Origin: Achromobacter sp. MYb9
GTDB lineage: Bacteria; Pseudomonadota; Gammaproteobacteria; Burkholderiales; Burkholderiaceae_B
Assembly: GCF_002975275.1 (NCBI RefSeq)
Contig: NZ_PCOQ01000008.1
Span: forward strand, 1 to 64,000
Direction of reading: 5' to 3'
Length of the DNA: 64,000 nt
Part shown: positions 1 to 8,824 of the stretch, piece by piece
How positions within the stretch are numbered: position 1 is the stretch's first letter
Layout of the letters: each line of letters opens with the position of its first letter
Notes under the pieces: model-generated
The model's database searches: none
What the model saw: the letters and a program-made list of their open reading frames with translations, nothing else
Told to the model about the DNA's origin: nothing
Program-made: the position numbers and the translations under genes

Positions 1-41
1 GCGGTGGGCATTCGGTGGGCGTAATTCTTCGGTTCGTTGTC

Positions 42-1334
42 TTAGGGGACGAGCGACAGGCCTATGCGGAATTGCGATTCGTTGCGCTGGTTGTAGCCCA
101 GCAGCGTTTCGCCGTAGCCGTTGAAGTATTGCAGGTGCAGATAACCGTTCATGTTCAGCCACGTGCGCTGCAACGGCCAGGCGAAGTCCAGCTGGGTGGT
201 GCGGCGCTTCTGGTCGCCCTGGCGGTACATCGCCGAGACGACGGCGCCGTTGTCTTGGGCCCAGCGCAGTTGCCAGTCGACGTGTCCTGCGTAGTCGGCG
301 TAGTCGCGGTTTTCGTCCGCGACGCCAAAGTAGGCTTTGACCTTGGGGGCAAAGGTCAGCGTGCTGCCACCGTCGAAGCGGTAGTGGAAGCGCGGCTCGA
401 TGTAGCCGTCGTTGACCGAGCGGGAATCTTCGCCGTCCTTACCGTTGGAGCTGTGTTCAACGCCGGTGTTCATGCCGAAGCGCCAGTTCTGGTTGGCGGA
501 CTGCCACATGTTGTCCGACAGCCAGAAGGCGCTGGGGTTGAAGGTGGTGTCGATGAAGGGCATGGAGTCGCCCTGCAAGTCCCACAGCGAGGTCTGGGTG
601 TAGGCCAGGTAGAAGTTTTCGCCCCAGGTCGCAGGACGGTCGCCGTGGGGGCTGAAGAGGCGATACTTGGCGCTGATCTGGAAGCGCGCGGTGGTTTGGC
701 CGCGGGTGCCGATGTCGAAGTAGACCGGCTTGTATTCCGAGATCGAGCTGCGGAAACGGTCGAACGCCGTTTGCGGCTGCACGCTGGGCACGACGGCGGC
801 GTCAGGAGCGGGGCCGCCTTCGGGCGATGCGCCCACGGCGGTGACGGCGGCGACCGGCACGGGCTGGCCGCTGCGGGCGTCCACCACCGGGCCTTGGGCG
901 GGCGTGCTGGCAACGGTGCCGCTTTCACGGCCGGTGGTGTCCAGCGCCATCATCGACGGCTGTCCCTCGATGGAGACGGCTTGCAGGCCGCGTGCCGTGC
1001 TGGGCACGACGGCGGTCCACGCCATGCGCGCGAAGTTATTGACGGGCACGCTGTAGCTGGCGCGGTCGCCGGCAAGCTTGGCCAGGCTGCGCACGATCTG
1101 GCCGTCCTGGCCGCGCCACTGCAGCACAAGTTCGGGCGGTGCTTGCCAGTTGGCGCGCGCGCTGTCTTCGTTGAAGAACACGGCCTCGATGGTGACGGTT
1201 TCGCCGGGGGCGGCGGACGGCCGGTCCAGGCGGTACGACACGCCTGCGGCGGCGGAACCTGCCGCGCCCAAGGCGAGAGCGCCGGCAAGGGTGCGCAGGG
1301 CAAGGGAGAAGCGTGTGTGACGGCGTCGGGACAT
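42..1334 (-). CDS. pldA: outer membrane phospholipase A (OMPLA)
   Basis: Outer-membrane beta-barrel that hydrolyses acyl chains of misplaced surface phospholipids. The OMPLA catalytic signature is visible: HSSNG followed by SRSVN, with His, Ser and Asn spaced 2 and 14 residues apart as in the E. coli enzyme (about residues 294, 296 and 308 from the chosen start). The C-terminus ends in alternating aromatic strands typical of a barrel. An ATG at 1334 gives an Arg-rich N-terminus and a hydrophobic signal peptide ending near AAGSAAA; a TTG at 1367 would add 11 residues. The mature protein has about 170 residues before the barrel that E. coli PldA (289 aa) lacks. No operon partner is evident. Confidence 0.9.
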   Translation of the reverse strand: MSRRRHTRFSLALRTLAGALALGAAGSAAAGVSYRLDRPSAAPGETVTIEAVFFNEDSARANWQAPPELVLQWRGQDGQIVRSLAKLAGDRASYSVPVNNFARMAWTAVVPSTARGLQAVSIEGQPSMMALDTTGRESGTVASTPAQGPVVDARSGQPVPVAAVTAVGASPEGGPAPDAAVVPSVQPQTAFDRFRSSISEYKPVYFDIGTRGQTTARFQISAKYRLFSPHGDRPATWGENFYLAYTQTSLWDLQGDSMPFIDTTFNPSAFWLSDNMWQSANQNWRFGMNTGVEHSSNGKDGEDSRSVNDGYIEPRFHYRFDGGSTLTFAPKVKAYFGVADENRDYADYAGHVDWQLRWAQDNGAVVSAMYRQGDQKRRTTQLDFAWPLQRTWLNMNGYLHLQYFNGYGETLLGYNQRNESQFRIGLSLVP

Positions 1335-1478
1335 GGCGTGCGATGGTTTTTTTTTGTGACGAGGCAATGTAGCATCGCACGCCGAAACTGTTTGTAAGGC
1401 AGGCTTATCGGATGTAGGGCGTGTAATAAACAGGTGTTACTCAGGATGTCTGCGGGCAGACGGACACGTCCCACGAGA

Positions 1479-1516
1479 CAAGGCCCCGCGCATTGTCGAC
1501 AGTGCGCGGGGCCTTG
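1479..1516 (-). terminator. long GC-rich hairpin after amaB
   Basis: A 14-bp perfect inverted repeat (1479-1492 with 1503-1516) and a 10-nt loop sits just past the stop of the aldehyde dehydrogenase gene. There is no clean U-tract on the minus side, so it may act as a hairpin terminator or RNA-stabilising end. Confidence 0.55.
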
Positions 1517-1537
1517 CGTTTCAAGCTTTTTGCGGGC

Positions 1538-3040
1538 TTATTCGCCGAACTTGATGCCCTGAGCCAGCGGCAGGTTGCGCGAATAGTTGATGGTGTTGGT
1601 CGCGCGGCGCATGTAGTTGCGCCAGGCGTCCGAACCCGATTCGCGGCCGCCGCCGGTTTCCTTTTCGCCGCCGAAGGCGCCGCCGATTTCGGCGCCGGAC
1701 GTGCCGATGTTGACGTTGGCGATGCCGCAGTCCGAACCCGCGGCGGACAGGAAGGTTTCGGCTTCGCGCAGGTCATTGGTGAAGATTGCGGACGACAGGC
1801 CTTGCGGCACCCCGTTCTGCAGCGCCAGCGCATCGCCGAATTCCTGGTAGCGCATCACGTACAGGATGGGCGCGAAGGTCTCGTGGCAAACCACGTCGGT
1901 CTGCCCGGGCATTTCGGCGATCGCCGGGCGCACGTACCAGGCGTTCGGGTATTCGTCGGCCAGCACGCGTTCGCCGCCGGTGACCTTGCCGCCTTGCTCG
2001 CGCGCGGCCTTCAGGGCGTCTTGCATGGCGTCGAACGACACACGGTCGATCAGCGGCCCGACCAGGTTGCCGCTGTCCAGCGGGTTGCCGATCGGCGCGC
2101 TGGCGTAAGCCTTGTGCAGGCGCTGCACCAGCGCGTCGGCCACGCTTTCGTGGACGATCAGCCGGCGCGTGGTGGTGCAGCGCTGGCCGGCGGTGCCGAT
2201 GGCGCCGAATACGATGCCGCGCGCGGCCATGTCCAGGTCGGCCGTGGGACCGACGATGATGGCGTTGTTGCCGCCCAATTCCAGCAGCACGCGGCCGAAG
2301 CGTTGCGCCACGCGCGGGCCCACCTGGCGGCCCATGCGGGTCGAACCCGTGGCCGACACCAGCGCCACGGTGTGCGAATCCACCAGCGCTTCACCGACTT
2401 CGCGGCCACCGATCAGCACTTCGGACAGGCCGGCGGGCGCGTCACCGAAACGCTGCATGGCCTGCGCGAAAAGGGCTTGGCAGGCCAGGGCGGTCAACGG
2501 CGTTTTTTCGGACGGCTTCCAGACCACGGCGTTGCCGCACACGATTGCCAGCGCCGCGTTCCACGACCACACGGCCACCGGGAAGTTGAAGGCGCTGATG
2601 ACGCCGATGACGCCCAGCGGGTGCCACGTTTCCATCATGCGGTGGCCGGGGCGCTCGGAGGCGATGGTCAGGCCGTACAACTGGCGCGACAGACCCACGG
2701 CGAAATCGCAGATGTCGATCATTTCCTGCACTTCGCCTTCGCCTTCGGCCACGATCTTGCCCGCTTCCAGGCTGACCAGACGGCCCAGCGCCGTCTTGTT
2801 TTCGCGCAGCGTTTCGCCCAGCAGACGGATGAGTTCCCCCCGGCGCGGCGCCGGCACGTCGCGCCAGGCCAGGCTGGCCTGGCGGGCGCGGGTGATGGCC
2901 GAATGGGCCTGTGCCACCGTATGTTCATGCACCTGGGCCAGTTCGGCGCCGTCGATCGGGCTGCGGGCGGTCAGCGTGCCGCCGGTAAGCGCGGCCGGAT
3001 TCAGGCCGAGCGCGCGCAGGATGTCTTGGGGGGTGTCCAT
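1538..3040 (-). CDS. amaB: ALDH7-type aldehyde dehydrogenase, probable piperideine-6-carboxylate / 2-aminoadipate semialdehyde dehydrogenase
   Basis: 500-aa NAD(P)-dependent aldehyde dehydrogenase of the antiquitin (ALDH7A1/AmaB) family. The oxyanion Asn lies in SAFNFP (about N152), the general base Glu in LLELGG (E254) and the catalytic Cys in GQRCTTTRR (C288). The C-terminal block with GAEIGGAFGGEKETGGGRES is diagnostic of this family. In lysine catabolism the enzyme oxidises the semialdehyde in equilibrium with piperideine-6-carboxylate to 2-aminoadipate. It is transcribed away from an amino-acid ABC importer and an AmaA-like oxidase across a shared 195-bp intergenic region, which supports a joint pathway. 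The ATG at 3040 has a clear AAGGAA ribosome site. Confidence 0.88.
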   Translation of the reverse strand: MDTPQDILRALGLNPAALTGGTLTARSPIDGAELAQVHEHTVAQAHSAITRARQASLAWRDVPAPRRGELIRLLGETLRENKTALGRLVSLEAGKIVAEGEGEVQEMIDICDFAVGLSRQLYGLTIASERPGHRMMETWHPLGVIGVISAFNFPVAVWSWNAALAIVCGNAVVWKPSEKTPLTALACQALFAQAMQRFGDAPAGLSEVLIGGREVGEALVDSHTVALVSATGSTRMGRQVGPRVAQRFGRVLLELGGNNAIIVGPTADLDMAARGIVFGAIGTAGQRCTTTRRLIVHESVADALVQRLHKAYASAPIGNPLDSGNLVGPLIDRVSFDAMQDALKAAREQGGKVTGGERVLADEYPNAWYVRPAIAEMPGQTDVVCHETFAPILYVMRYQEFGDALALQNGVPQGLSSAIFTNDLREAETFLSAAGSDCGIANVNIGTSGAEIGGAFGGEKETGGGRESGSDAWRNYMRRATNTINYSRNLPLAQGIKFGE

Positions 3041-3059
3041 GCCGGTTCCTTGGATTGCC

Positions 3060-3080
3060 AGCGAAGCCCATGTCTTCGCT
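3060..3080. promoter_or_regulatory. inverted repeat in amaB/transporter divergent promoter region
   Basis: A perfect 7-bp inverted repeat (AGCGAAG, 7-nt spacer, CTTCGCT) lies 20 bp upstream of the amaB start in the 195-bp divergent region. An AT-rich tract follows at 3109-3128. It could be an operator for the XRE-cupin regulator encoded at the far end of the locus; that link is inference. Confidence 0.35.
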
Positions 3081-3235
3081 TAAGGGTTATGCCTAAGTGG
3101 CGATTCTGGAAAAAAATTTACTATACGAAACTCCAGCGTGAATTGCGAAACTTTTTTTCTTAACCGGCTTAAGCGCCGCTTCCCCCGGGGAGGCCGCTCC
3201 GGGGCCGGTTGGGAAACCTCTTTCGGGGTGCATCA

Positions 3236-3985
3236 GTGGCAGACGCTTTACTTGATGTCCAAGCCGTCACCAAGACCTTCCAGCGGGAGGGCCAGCCGCC
3301 GCATCTGGCATTGGACGGGGTCGATTGCCAACTGAACCGCGGCGAGGTCATGGTGGTGGTCGGGCCGTCTGGCTCGGGAAAGAGCACCTTGCTGCGCACC
3401 CTGAATGGTCTGGAAAGCATCGACAGCGGCACGATCCGCGTGGACGGCGTGTCATTGACGGACCCCGACACCGACGTCAACCGCTGGCGCACTGAAGTCG
3501 GCATGGTGTTCCAGCACTTCAACCTGTTCCAACACCGTACTGCGCTGGACAACGTCGCGCTACCCCAACGGGTCGTCCGCGGCCGCAGCCGCGCCGACGC
3601 CGAACGCTATGCCCGCGACCTGCTGGGCCGCGTGGGGATGGGCGATTTCGGCCAACGCTACCCCAGCCAGTTGTCCGGCGGCCAGCAGCAGCGCGTGGCG
3701 ATCGCCCGCGCGCTGGCCATGGACCCCAAGTTGATGCTGTTCGACGAAGCCACGTCCGCGCTGGACCCGGAAACCGTCGGCGGCATCCTGGAATTGATGC
3801 GCGGTCTGGCTCGCGACGGCATGACCATGGCGGTCGTCACTCATGAAATGGGGTTTGCGCGCGACGTCGGCGACCGGGCCTTGTTCATGGATGCGGGCCG
3901 CATTGTGGAAACGGGCACGCCCGACGAGGTGTTCTGCCACCCGAAGGAGGCGCGTACCCGCGCCTTCCTGGAAAAGATTTTGTAG
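3236..3985 (+). CDS. polar amino-acid ABC transporter, ATP-binding subunit
   Basis: Cytoplasmic ATPase of a GlnQ/HisP-type importer. Counted from the GTG at 3236, Walker [10 protein letters not shown] is near residues 43-51, followed by the Q-loop in VFQHFNLF, the signature LSGGQQQR and Walker [15 protein letters not shown]. The GTG at 3236 is preferred; an in-frame TTG at 3209 would add nine atypical residues. It is the first gene of a run on the same strand with a binding protein, two permeases, an FAD oxidase and a regulator. The pathway context points to pipecolate or lysine as substrate, but the sequence alone does not fix it. Confidence 0.9.
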   Translation: MADALLDVQAVTKTFQREGQPPHLALDGVDCQLNRGEVMVVVGPSGSGKSTLLRTLNGLESIDSGTIRVDGVSLTDPDTDVNRWRTEVGMVFQHFNLFQHRTALDNVALPQRVVRGRSRADAERYARDLLGRVGMGDFGQRYPSQLSGGQQQRVAIARALAMDPKLMLFDEATSALDPETVGGILELMRGLARDGMTMAVVTHEMGFARDVGDRALFMDAGRIVETGTPDEVFCHPKEARTRAFLEKIL

Positions 3986-4091
3986 TCCAAGCGAGGCCGC
4001 TCCGGCTGATCCGGGCGCTGCCGGCCTTGCGGCAACACAACGTGCTTTGCCCGGAATGACAAGGTTTCATCCACCTCTAGGGGACATTCAA

Positions 4092-4883
4092 ATGCTGAAA
4101 ATCAAACAATGGCTGGGCGTGGCCGGTGTCGCGCTGGCGGCCGCCACCGTGGCGTTGCCCGCGCAGGCCGACGAACTGGGCGACATCATCAAGCGCGGCG
4201 AATTGCGCGTGGCGGTCCAGACATCCGGGCCCCTGATGAGCTTCATGGACAAGACGGGCAAGCGCACGGGCCTGGCGGTGGAAGTCGCCAAGCGCATGGC
4301 CGACGACCTGGGCGTGAAATTGGTGCTGCAAGACTATGAATGGAAGGGCCTGTTGCCGGCGTTGCTGTCGGGCAAAGCCGATATGGTCGCCGCCGACATG
4401 ACGCCCACGCCGCAGCGCGCAGCCCAGGTGCTGTTCTCGGCCCCGATGTTCTACGCCGAAACCGTGGCCGTGGTGCCCAAGGATTCCCCGTACAAGTCGT
4501 ACGAGGAACTGGACAAGGCCGGTGTCAACGTCGGCGTGCTGGGTGCCAGCACCTACGCCGAAGTGGGCAAGAAGATGCTGCCCAAGGCCACCATGAAAGA
4601 GTTCTCGGGGGGCAGCGCGCCGGTTGGGCAGGCCTTGTCCAGCGGCCGCCTGGACGCCGGCATCATGTCCATGTCCACCGCCAACCAGTTTCTGGTCGAC
4701 TTCGGCAACCTGCGCGTGCTGGACGGCGTGATGGTGCGTGAGCCCCTGGCCTTTGCCGTCGGTCCCAACGCCTTCCGCCTGAAGTTCTGGCTGGACAACT
4801 GGCAAACCCTGAAGACCGCCGACAACACGCTGCCCGAGCAGGTGAAGTACTGGTACTCCACCGACTGGAAGAAAGACCATTAA
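4092..4883 (+). CDS. polar amino-acid ABC transporter, periplasmic binding protein
   Basis: 263-aa family 3 extracellular solute-binding protein. The ATG at 4092 starts a signal peptide (positive MLKIKQ, hydrophobic core, cleavage near ALPAQA-DE). The mature part has the class pattern: GELRVAVQ near its start, the GLAVEVAKRMADDLG region and the KADMVAADMTPTPQRA hinge segment. The open frame extends upstream to 3843, but that part overlaps the ATPase gene and lacks a signal peptide. It sits about 105 bp after the ATPase gene and 35 bp before the first permease. Confidence 0.9.
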   Translation: MLKIKQWLGVAGVALAAATVALPAQADELGDIIKRGELRVAVQTSGPLMSFMDKTGKRTGLAVEVAKRMADDLGVKLVLQDYEWKGLLPALLSGKADMVAADMTPTPQRAAQVLFSAPMFYAETVAVVPKDSPYKSYEELDKAGVNVGVLGASTYAEVGKKMLPKATMKEFSGGSAPVGQALSSGRLDAGIMSMSTANQFLVDFGNLRVLDGVMVREPLAFAVGPNAFRLKFWLDNWQTLKTADNTLPEQVKYWYSTDWKKDH

Positions 4884-4917
4884 TCGCTAGAACCGCTACG
4901 GGGAGACCGGACCGCCC

Positions 4918-5610
4918 ATGGACTGGCTGATCGATTACTACAACTGGCGCATCGTCAGCCAGTACGCGGACCAATTCGCGACAGGCCTGGCCAACACTCT
5001 GATCGCCGCGGGCGCAAGCCTTGTGCTGTCGGTGTTGGCGGGCGTGCCCCTGGCGCTTTTGCACATGTCGTCCAGAGCCGCCGTTTGGCGCCCCGTGGCC
5101 GCGTACGTGCAGTTCATCCGCTCCACGCCCCTGCTGGTGCAGATCTACCTGGTCTATTACGCCGTGCCCATGCTGGTGCCGGGCGCCAAGGGCTGGAGCG
5201 AGATGGTGCTGGGCATCCTGGCGATGACCTTGCACCACGCCGCCTACATGAGCGAGATCATCCGCGTGGGCATCGAGTCCGTGCCGCGCGGCCAGGTGGA
5301 AGGCGCCAAGGCGTGCGGCATGAATTATCAGCAGCGGCTGCGCTACGTGGTGCTGCCGCAGGCGTTCGTCAACACGCTGCCGCCCCTGTTGGGCCAGACC
5401 GCCGTGTTGATCAAGGACACCTCGCTGCTGTCGTTGATCACGGTGTTTGAACTGGTCGCGGCCGGCGTGCAGATGAATAGCGACCGCATCGTGCCCAATG
5501 AAAGCTTCCTGACCATCGCCGCTGGCTATCTGCTGATCTACGGCGTCATGCTGTTGTTGTCCCGGGGCGTCAGCCTCTGGCTGGCGGGTCCGGCCTGGAA
5601 CGCGAGGTAA
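4918..5610 (+). CDS. polar amino-acid ABC transporter permease 1
   Basis: 230-aa HisM/GlnP-type inner-membrane permease with about five hydrophobic segments. The EAA-loop motif coupling it to the ATPase is seen as VPRGQVEGAKACGMN. It is followed after 2 bp by a second permease of the same family, so the importer probably has a heterodimeric membrane core. ATG start with a GGGGAGA-type ribosome site. Confidence 0.9.
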   Translation: MDWLIDYYNWRIVSQYADQFATGLANTLIAAGASLVLSVLAGVPLALLHMSSRAAVWRPVAAYVQFIRSTPLLVQIYLVYYAVPMLVPGAKGWSEMVLGILAMTLHHAAYMSEIIRVGIESVPRGQVEGAKACGMNYQQRLRYVVLPQAFVNTLPPLLGQTAVLIKDTSLLSLITVFELVAAGVQMNSDRIVPNESFLTIAAGYLLIYGVMLLLSRGVSLWLAGPAWNAR

Positions 5611-5612
5611 GC

Positions 5613-6302
5613 ATGCTGGATTCCTATCTTTCCACCGCTGGCGTCGTGCTGCCCTTCCTGCTGAAGGGCTTTTGGGAAACGCTGAAGATCTCGTTCGTGG
5701 CCATCATCGCGGGCTCGTTGCTGGGGTTTGTGATCGGCGTGATCCGCAGCTACCGCATCCGCGGCATCCACCAACTGTTGGGCCTGTATATCCATGTCCT
5801 GCGCGGCACGCCGTTCCTGGTGCAGCTCTACATCTTCTATTTCGTGTTGCCCAGCTCGGGGATCGAACTGCTGCATTGGGACTCGGCCACCGCGGCGTTT
5901 GTGTCGCTGTCCGTCTATACGTCCTGCTATGTCGCCGAAATCGTCATGGGCGCCATCCAGTCGGTGCCGCGCGGCCAGACCGAAGGCGCGATGACTCTCG
6001 GCCTGCGTCCCCTGCAAATCCTGCGGCTGGTCGTCCTGCCGCAAGCCATGCGGCTGATCGTGCAGCCAATGAGCGGCGTCTACGTCATGCTGATTAAAAG
6101 CACCGCCATCCTGTCGGTGGTCGGCATTACCGAACTGACCCGGCAAGGCGAGGTGTTCATCATCACCTTTCCCGCCAAGTCGCTGTTTATCTACGGCATG
6201 ATCGCCGCCATCTATTTCATCTACTGCTACCCGTTGCTGCGCCTGGCCAACTGGCTGGAAAAGCGCCTGACGGGCGGATTGCAGGGCGCAAGCCTGCACT
6301 GA
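5613..6302 (+). CDS. polar amino-acid ABC transporter permease 2
   Basis: 229-aa partner permease, same family as the preceding gene and only 2 bp downstream of it, implying translational coupling. The EAA loop reads VPRGQTEGAMTLGLRP. Membrane segments occur throughout, with a short cytoplasmic C-terminus. It completes the importer; the next gene is the AmaA-like oxidase 17 bp downstream. Confidence 0.9.
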   Translation: MLDSYLSTAGVVLPFLLKGFWETLKISFVAIIAGSLLGFVIGVIRSYRIRGIHQLLGLYIHVLRGTPFLVQLYIFYFVLPSSGIELLHWDSATAAFVSLSVYTSCYVAEIVMGAIQSVPRGQTEGAMTLGLRPLQILRLVVLPQAMRLIVQPMSGVYVMLIKSTAILSVVGITELTRQGEVFIITFPAKSLFIYGMIAAIYFIYCYPLLRLANWLEKRLTGGLQGASLH

Positions 6303-6319
6303 CACGGACTCCCACCGGC

Positions 6320-7612
6320 ATGGCCTCCGAGTACATCGACACCTATTACAAGCGCACGCTCTCCGACAGCGCCACCTACTACCCGCCGCTGGCGGGCGCA
6401 TGCAGCACCGACGTCTGCGTGGTGGGCGGCGGTCTCGCCGGCCTGTCCACCGCACTGGAACTTGCCCGCCGCGGCCGTAGCGTCACCCTGCTGGAAGGCC
6501 GGCGCATCGCCTGGGGCGCGTCGGGACGCAACGGCGGATCGGTGTCGCCCGCCTTCTCGGCCGGCGCCGACGCCATCAAACGGCACGTCGACGAAGACCA
6601 CTACCGGCAGCTCTATCGCTTGTCGATGGAGGGCGTGGAAATCATCCGCGACAATATCCGCAACCTGGCCATCGCCGACGCGCACAAGGTTGACGGACGC
6701 TTGCGCGTGGTGCGCTACGAAGCGACCGATGTACTGAACCAGTGGTGCGACGCCCAGCGCCGCGACTTCGGCCGCGACGTGCGCTTCCTGACACGCAGCC
6801 AGGTGCGCGAACGCCTGGTGTCGGATGTCTATCACCAGGGCGTCGAAGACCCCGCTTCGTTTCACTTCCACCCGTTGAACTATGCCCGGGCGCTGGCTCG
6901 CGAATGCGCCCGGCTGGGCGTGCGCGTCCATGAAGATTCCGCCGTGACCGCCGCCACGCTGAACGGCGCGGTCAAGCACTTGCAGACCGCCCTGGGGCAG
7001 GTCGACGCCCGCGCCGTGGTGCTGGCCACCGGCGGCTACACGGGCGACGTCGTGCCGGCGCTGCGCCGGGCCATGCTGCCCATCGCCACCTACATCATGC
7101 TGACCGAACCCTTGGGCGACCGGGTGCACGAAGCCATCCGCAGCACGGCGGCCATCGGCGACGACCGGCGCGCCGGCAACTATTACCGGGTACTGGATGG
7201 CGGCCGCATCGGCTGGGGCAGTAGAATCACCACCCGTGTCGACGACCCGCCGGATCTGGCCGAGTCCCTGCGCCGAGAATTGCTGTCCGTCTACCCTCAA
7301 TTGCAGGGGGTGCGCGTCGAGACCGCATGGTCGGGGCGCATGGCCTACGCCCGCCACCTGATGCCGCAGATCGGCCTGCTGGCGCAGGACGTGTGGTATT
7401 GCACGGCGTTCGGCGGCCACGGCATGAATACCACCTCGATCGGCGGGCGCGTCGTCGCCGAAGGGATCACGGGCGACACCCAGCGCTACAAGCTGTTCCA
7501 ACCTTTCGGGCTGGCATGGAACGGCGGCGGGCTGGGCACGGCGGCGGTTCAACTGACCTATTGGTCTTACCAGGCGCGCGACTGGTGGCGGGAGCGCACA
7601 ACGCGGGCATGA
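6320..7612 (+). CDS. amaA: FAD-dependent amino-acid oxidoreductase, probable L-pipecolate oxidase
   Basis: 430-aa DAO-family flavoprotein. The N-terminal dinucleotide-binding motif VGGGLAGLS is at residues 35-43, with the RRIAWGASGRNGG block that follows FAD contacts in this family. The C-terminus has the FGGHGMNTTSIGGRVVAE motif typical of GlyOx/DAO enzymes. Length and layout match Pseudomonas AmaA, which oxidises L-pipecolate to piperideine-6-carboxylate, the substrate of the AmaB-type dehydrogenase encoded divergently. The substrate is therefore inferred from context; a related secondary-amine oxidase of the PuuB/OrdL group remains possible. Confidence 0.8.
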   Translation: MASEYIDTYYKRTLSDSATYYPPLAGACSTDVCVVGGGLAGLSTALELARRGRSVTLLEGRRIAWGASGRNGGSVSPAFSAGADAIKRHVDEDHYRQLYRLSMEGVEIIRDNIRNLAIADAHKVDGRLRVVRYEATDVLNQWCDAQRRDFGRDVRFLTRSQVRERLVSDVYHQGVEDPASFHFHPLNYARALARECARLGVRVHEDSAVTAATLNGAVKHLQTALGQVDARAVVLATGGYTGDVVPALRRAMLPIATYIMLTEPLGDRVHEAIRSTAAIGDDRRAGNYYRVLDGGRIGWGSRITTRVDDPPDLAESLRRELLSVYPQLQGVRVETAWSGRMAYARHLMPQIGLLAQDVWYCTAFGGHGMNTTSIGGRVVAEGITGDTQRYKLFQPFGLAWNGGGLGTAAVQLTYWSYQARDWWRERTTRA

Positions 7613-7625
7613 GAAGGTACACAGG

Positions 7626-8210
7626 ATGCAAGGCAACAAACAGAGCGCACTGGCACAACGGCTGCGAGCCCTGCGCCAGGCGCGCGATTGGACTCTGAAG
7701 CAGGCGGCGGCCGCCACCGGCGTCGCCGCGTCCACGCTGTCCAAGATCGAAAACAGCCTGCTGTCGCCCACCTATGACAACCTGATCAAGATCGCCGCCG
7801 GCCTGGACCTGGACGTGGCCGAACTCTTCACCGCCTCCGACGCCCACATGGGTACCGGCCGCCGCAGCCTCAGCCGCCAGGGCGAAGGGCGCCAGTACGA
7901 AACACCGTATTACGACCACCGGCTGCTGTGCACCGCCCTGTCGCACAAGCGCATGATGCCGTTCCACACCCGCGTCAAGGCACGCGCTTTCGACGATTTC
8001 CAGGACTGGAGCCGCCATGGCGGCGAAGAATTCGTCTACGTGCTGGAAGGCGAGGTGCAGCTGTACACCGAGTTCTATGAACCGGCCCGGCTGAAGGCCG
8101 GCGAAAGCTTCTATATCGACAGCCGCATGGGGCACCGGGTGATCAGCCTGAGCGAAAACGACGCCATCGTGCTGTGGGTGTCCACCCACGCGGATATCGA
8201 AGAAGAATAG
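7626..8210 (+). CDS. XRE-family regulator with C-terminal cupin
   Basis: 194-aa regulator. Residues about 9-64 form an XRE helix-turn-helix (LKQAAAATGVAASTLSKIEN). Residues about 110-190 form a cupin with EEFVYVLEGEVQLY and GESFYIDSRMGHRV, the usual ligand-sensing fold. It closes the importer/oxidase run 13 bp after the oxidase stop, so it is probably the local pathway regulator, sensing pipecolate, lysine or a product. Confidence 0.88.
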   Translation: MQGNKQSALAQRLRALRQARDWTLKQAAAATGVAASTLSKIENSLLSPTYDNLIKIAAGLDLDVAELFTASDAHMGTGRRSLSRQGEGRQYETPYYDHRLLCTALSHKRMMPFHTRVKARAFDDFQDWSRHGGEEFVYVLEGEVQLYTEFYEPARLKAGESFYIDSRMGHRVISLSENDAIVLWVSTHADIEEE

Positions 8211-8292
8211 GGCGGTACTGCGCCCGCCCACCTTTTTCCGCAACAAGGTAAAATGCGGCGCCCGGACATCTTCCGGGACGTCAACAAACTGC

Positions 8293-8369
8293 GCGGCAGT
8301 AGCTCAGCTGGATAGAGCACGGGCCTTCTAAGCCCGGGGTCGGGGGTTCGAGCCCCTCCTGCCGCGCCA
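8293..8369 (+). tRNA. tRNA-Arg (anticodon TCT)
   Basis: Folds as a complete 77-nt tRNA. The acceptor stem GCGGCAG pairs with CTGCCGC, the D arm contains AGCTCAGCTGGATAGAGC, the anticodon loop CTTCTAA gives TCT, the T arm has TTCGAGC, and the encoded CCA ends at 8369. Its 3' half is the attachment site of the following island. Confidence 0.95.
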
Positions 8370-8372
8370 GAA
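8318..8372 (+). repeat. attL: 55-bp direct repeat over tRNA-Arg 3' half
   Basis: Positions 8318-8372 are identical to 18137-18191. The core covers the anticodon loop, T arm and acceptor 3' strand of tRNA-Arg and ends two bases past the trailing G. Bases on both sides of the repeat differ between copies. This is the classical footprint of tyrosine-integrase insertion that rebuilds the tRNA. Confidence 0.93.
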
Positions 8373-8455
8373 CATCTAGTAAATACAAGGCTTTACGTGG
8401 GTTTTGAATTCGCTAGCAGGTTAATCATTAGAATAAAAATGCCTGCGTTAGAATT

Positions 8456-8824
8456 TTACTCAGTTGCCGTAGCCCGTTTCACCAGCCGCCTATCGTAGTG
8501 TTTGTGGGTTGTGGACGGGTCAGCATGAGCAGCGAAATCGTAGGCGTCATGGTCCCGATTCGCGATCTTCTTGGTAATGGCTGCCGGACGAATATCTTGT
8601 AGGTTGAAGTACTGGGGATGGGCTGTAAGGGTCTTCTCTTTCACTTCCTCATCAAGCGTCAGTATCCAGGCCAATTGGGCATCCTTCCAACTGGAGGCCC
8701 ATCCGTGCCGTGTGTATGCCTCTGACCTTTTTGTGGGCGCGAATAGATACGGACTGGCGTTTTCTCGGTCCAGAGCGCGAGCGACGACAACACGAAGCCG
8801 CGTCGACCATTCGGTTGGATGGCC
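8456..8824 (-). pseudogene. tyrosine integrase, C-terminal remnant
   Basis: Only the catalytic end of a phage tyrosine recombinase survives (about 122 codons). Visible pieces are SPYLFAPTKRSEAYTRHGW, DIRPAAIT (second catalytic Arg; the usual His before it is Gln), AAHADPSTT and HYDRRLVKRAT with the Tyr nucleophile. The frame is closed upstream by a TAA at 8825-8827, exactly where the PAPS-reductase-like gene begins in another frame, so a deletion has removed the N-terminal two thirds. Its position next to attL and pointing towards it is normal for such an integrase. No intact start codon exists for it. Confidence 0.75.

Noticed and set aside
15-1397. 460-codon open frame on the plus strand over pldA
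   Set aside because: Antisense shadow of a high-GC gene: its composition is Ala/Gly/Val/Arg-rich without motifs, while pldA has the OMPLA catalytic residues.
1493-3163. 556-codon plus-strand frame over amaB
   Set aside because: Same reason: no domain, low-complexity His/Arg/Ala composition, and complete overlap with a well-defined dehydrogenase.
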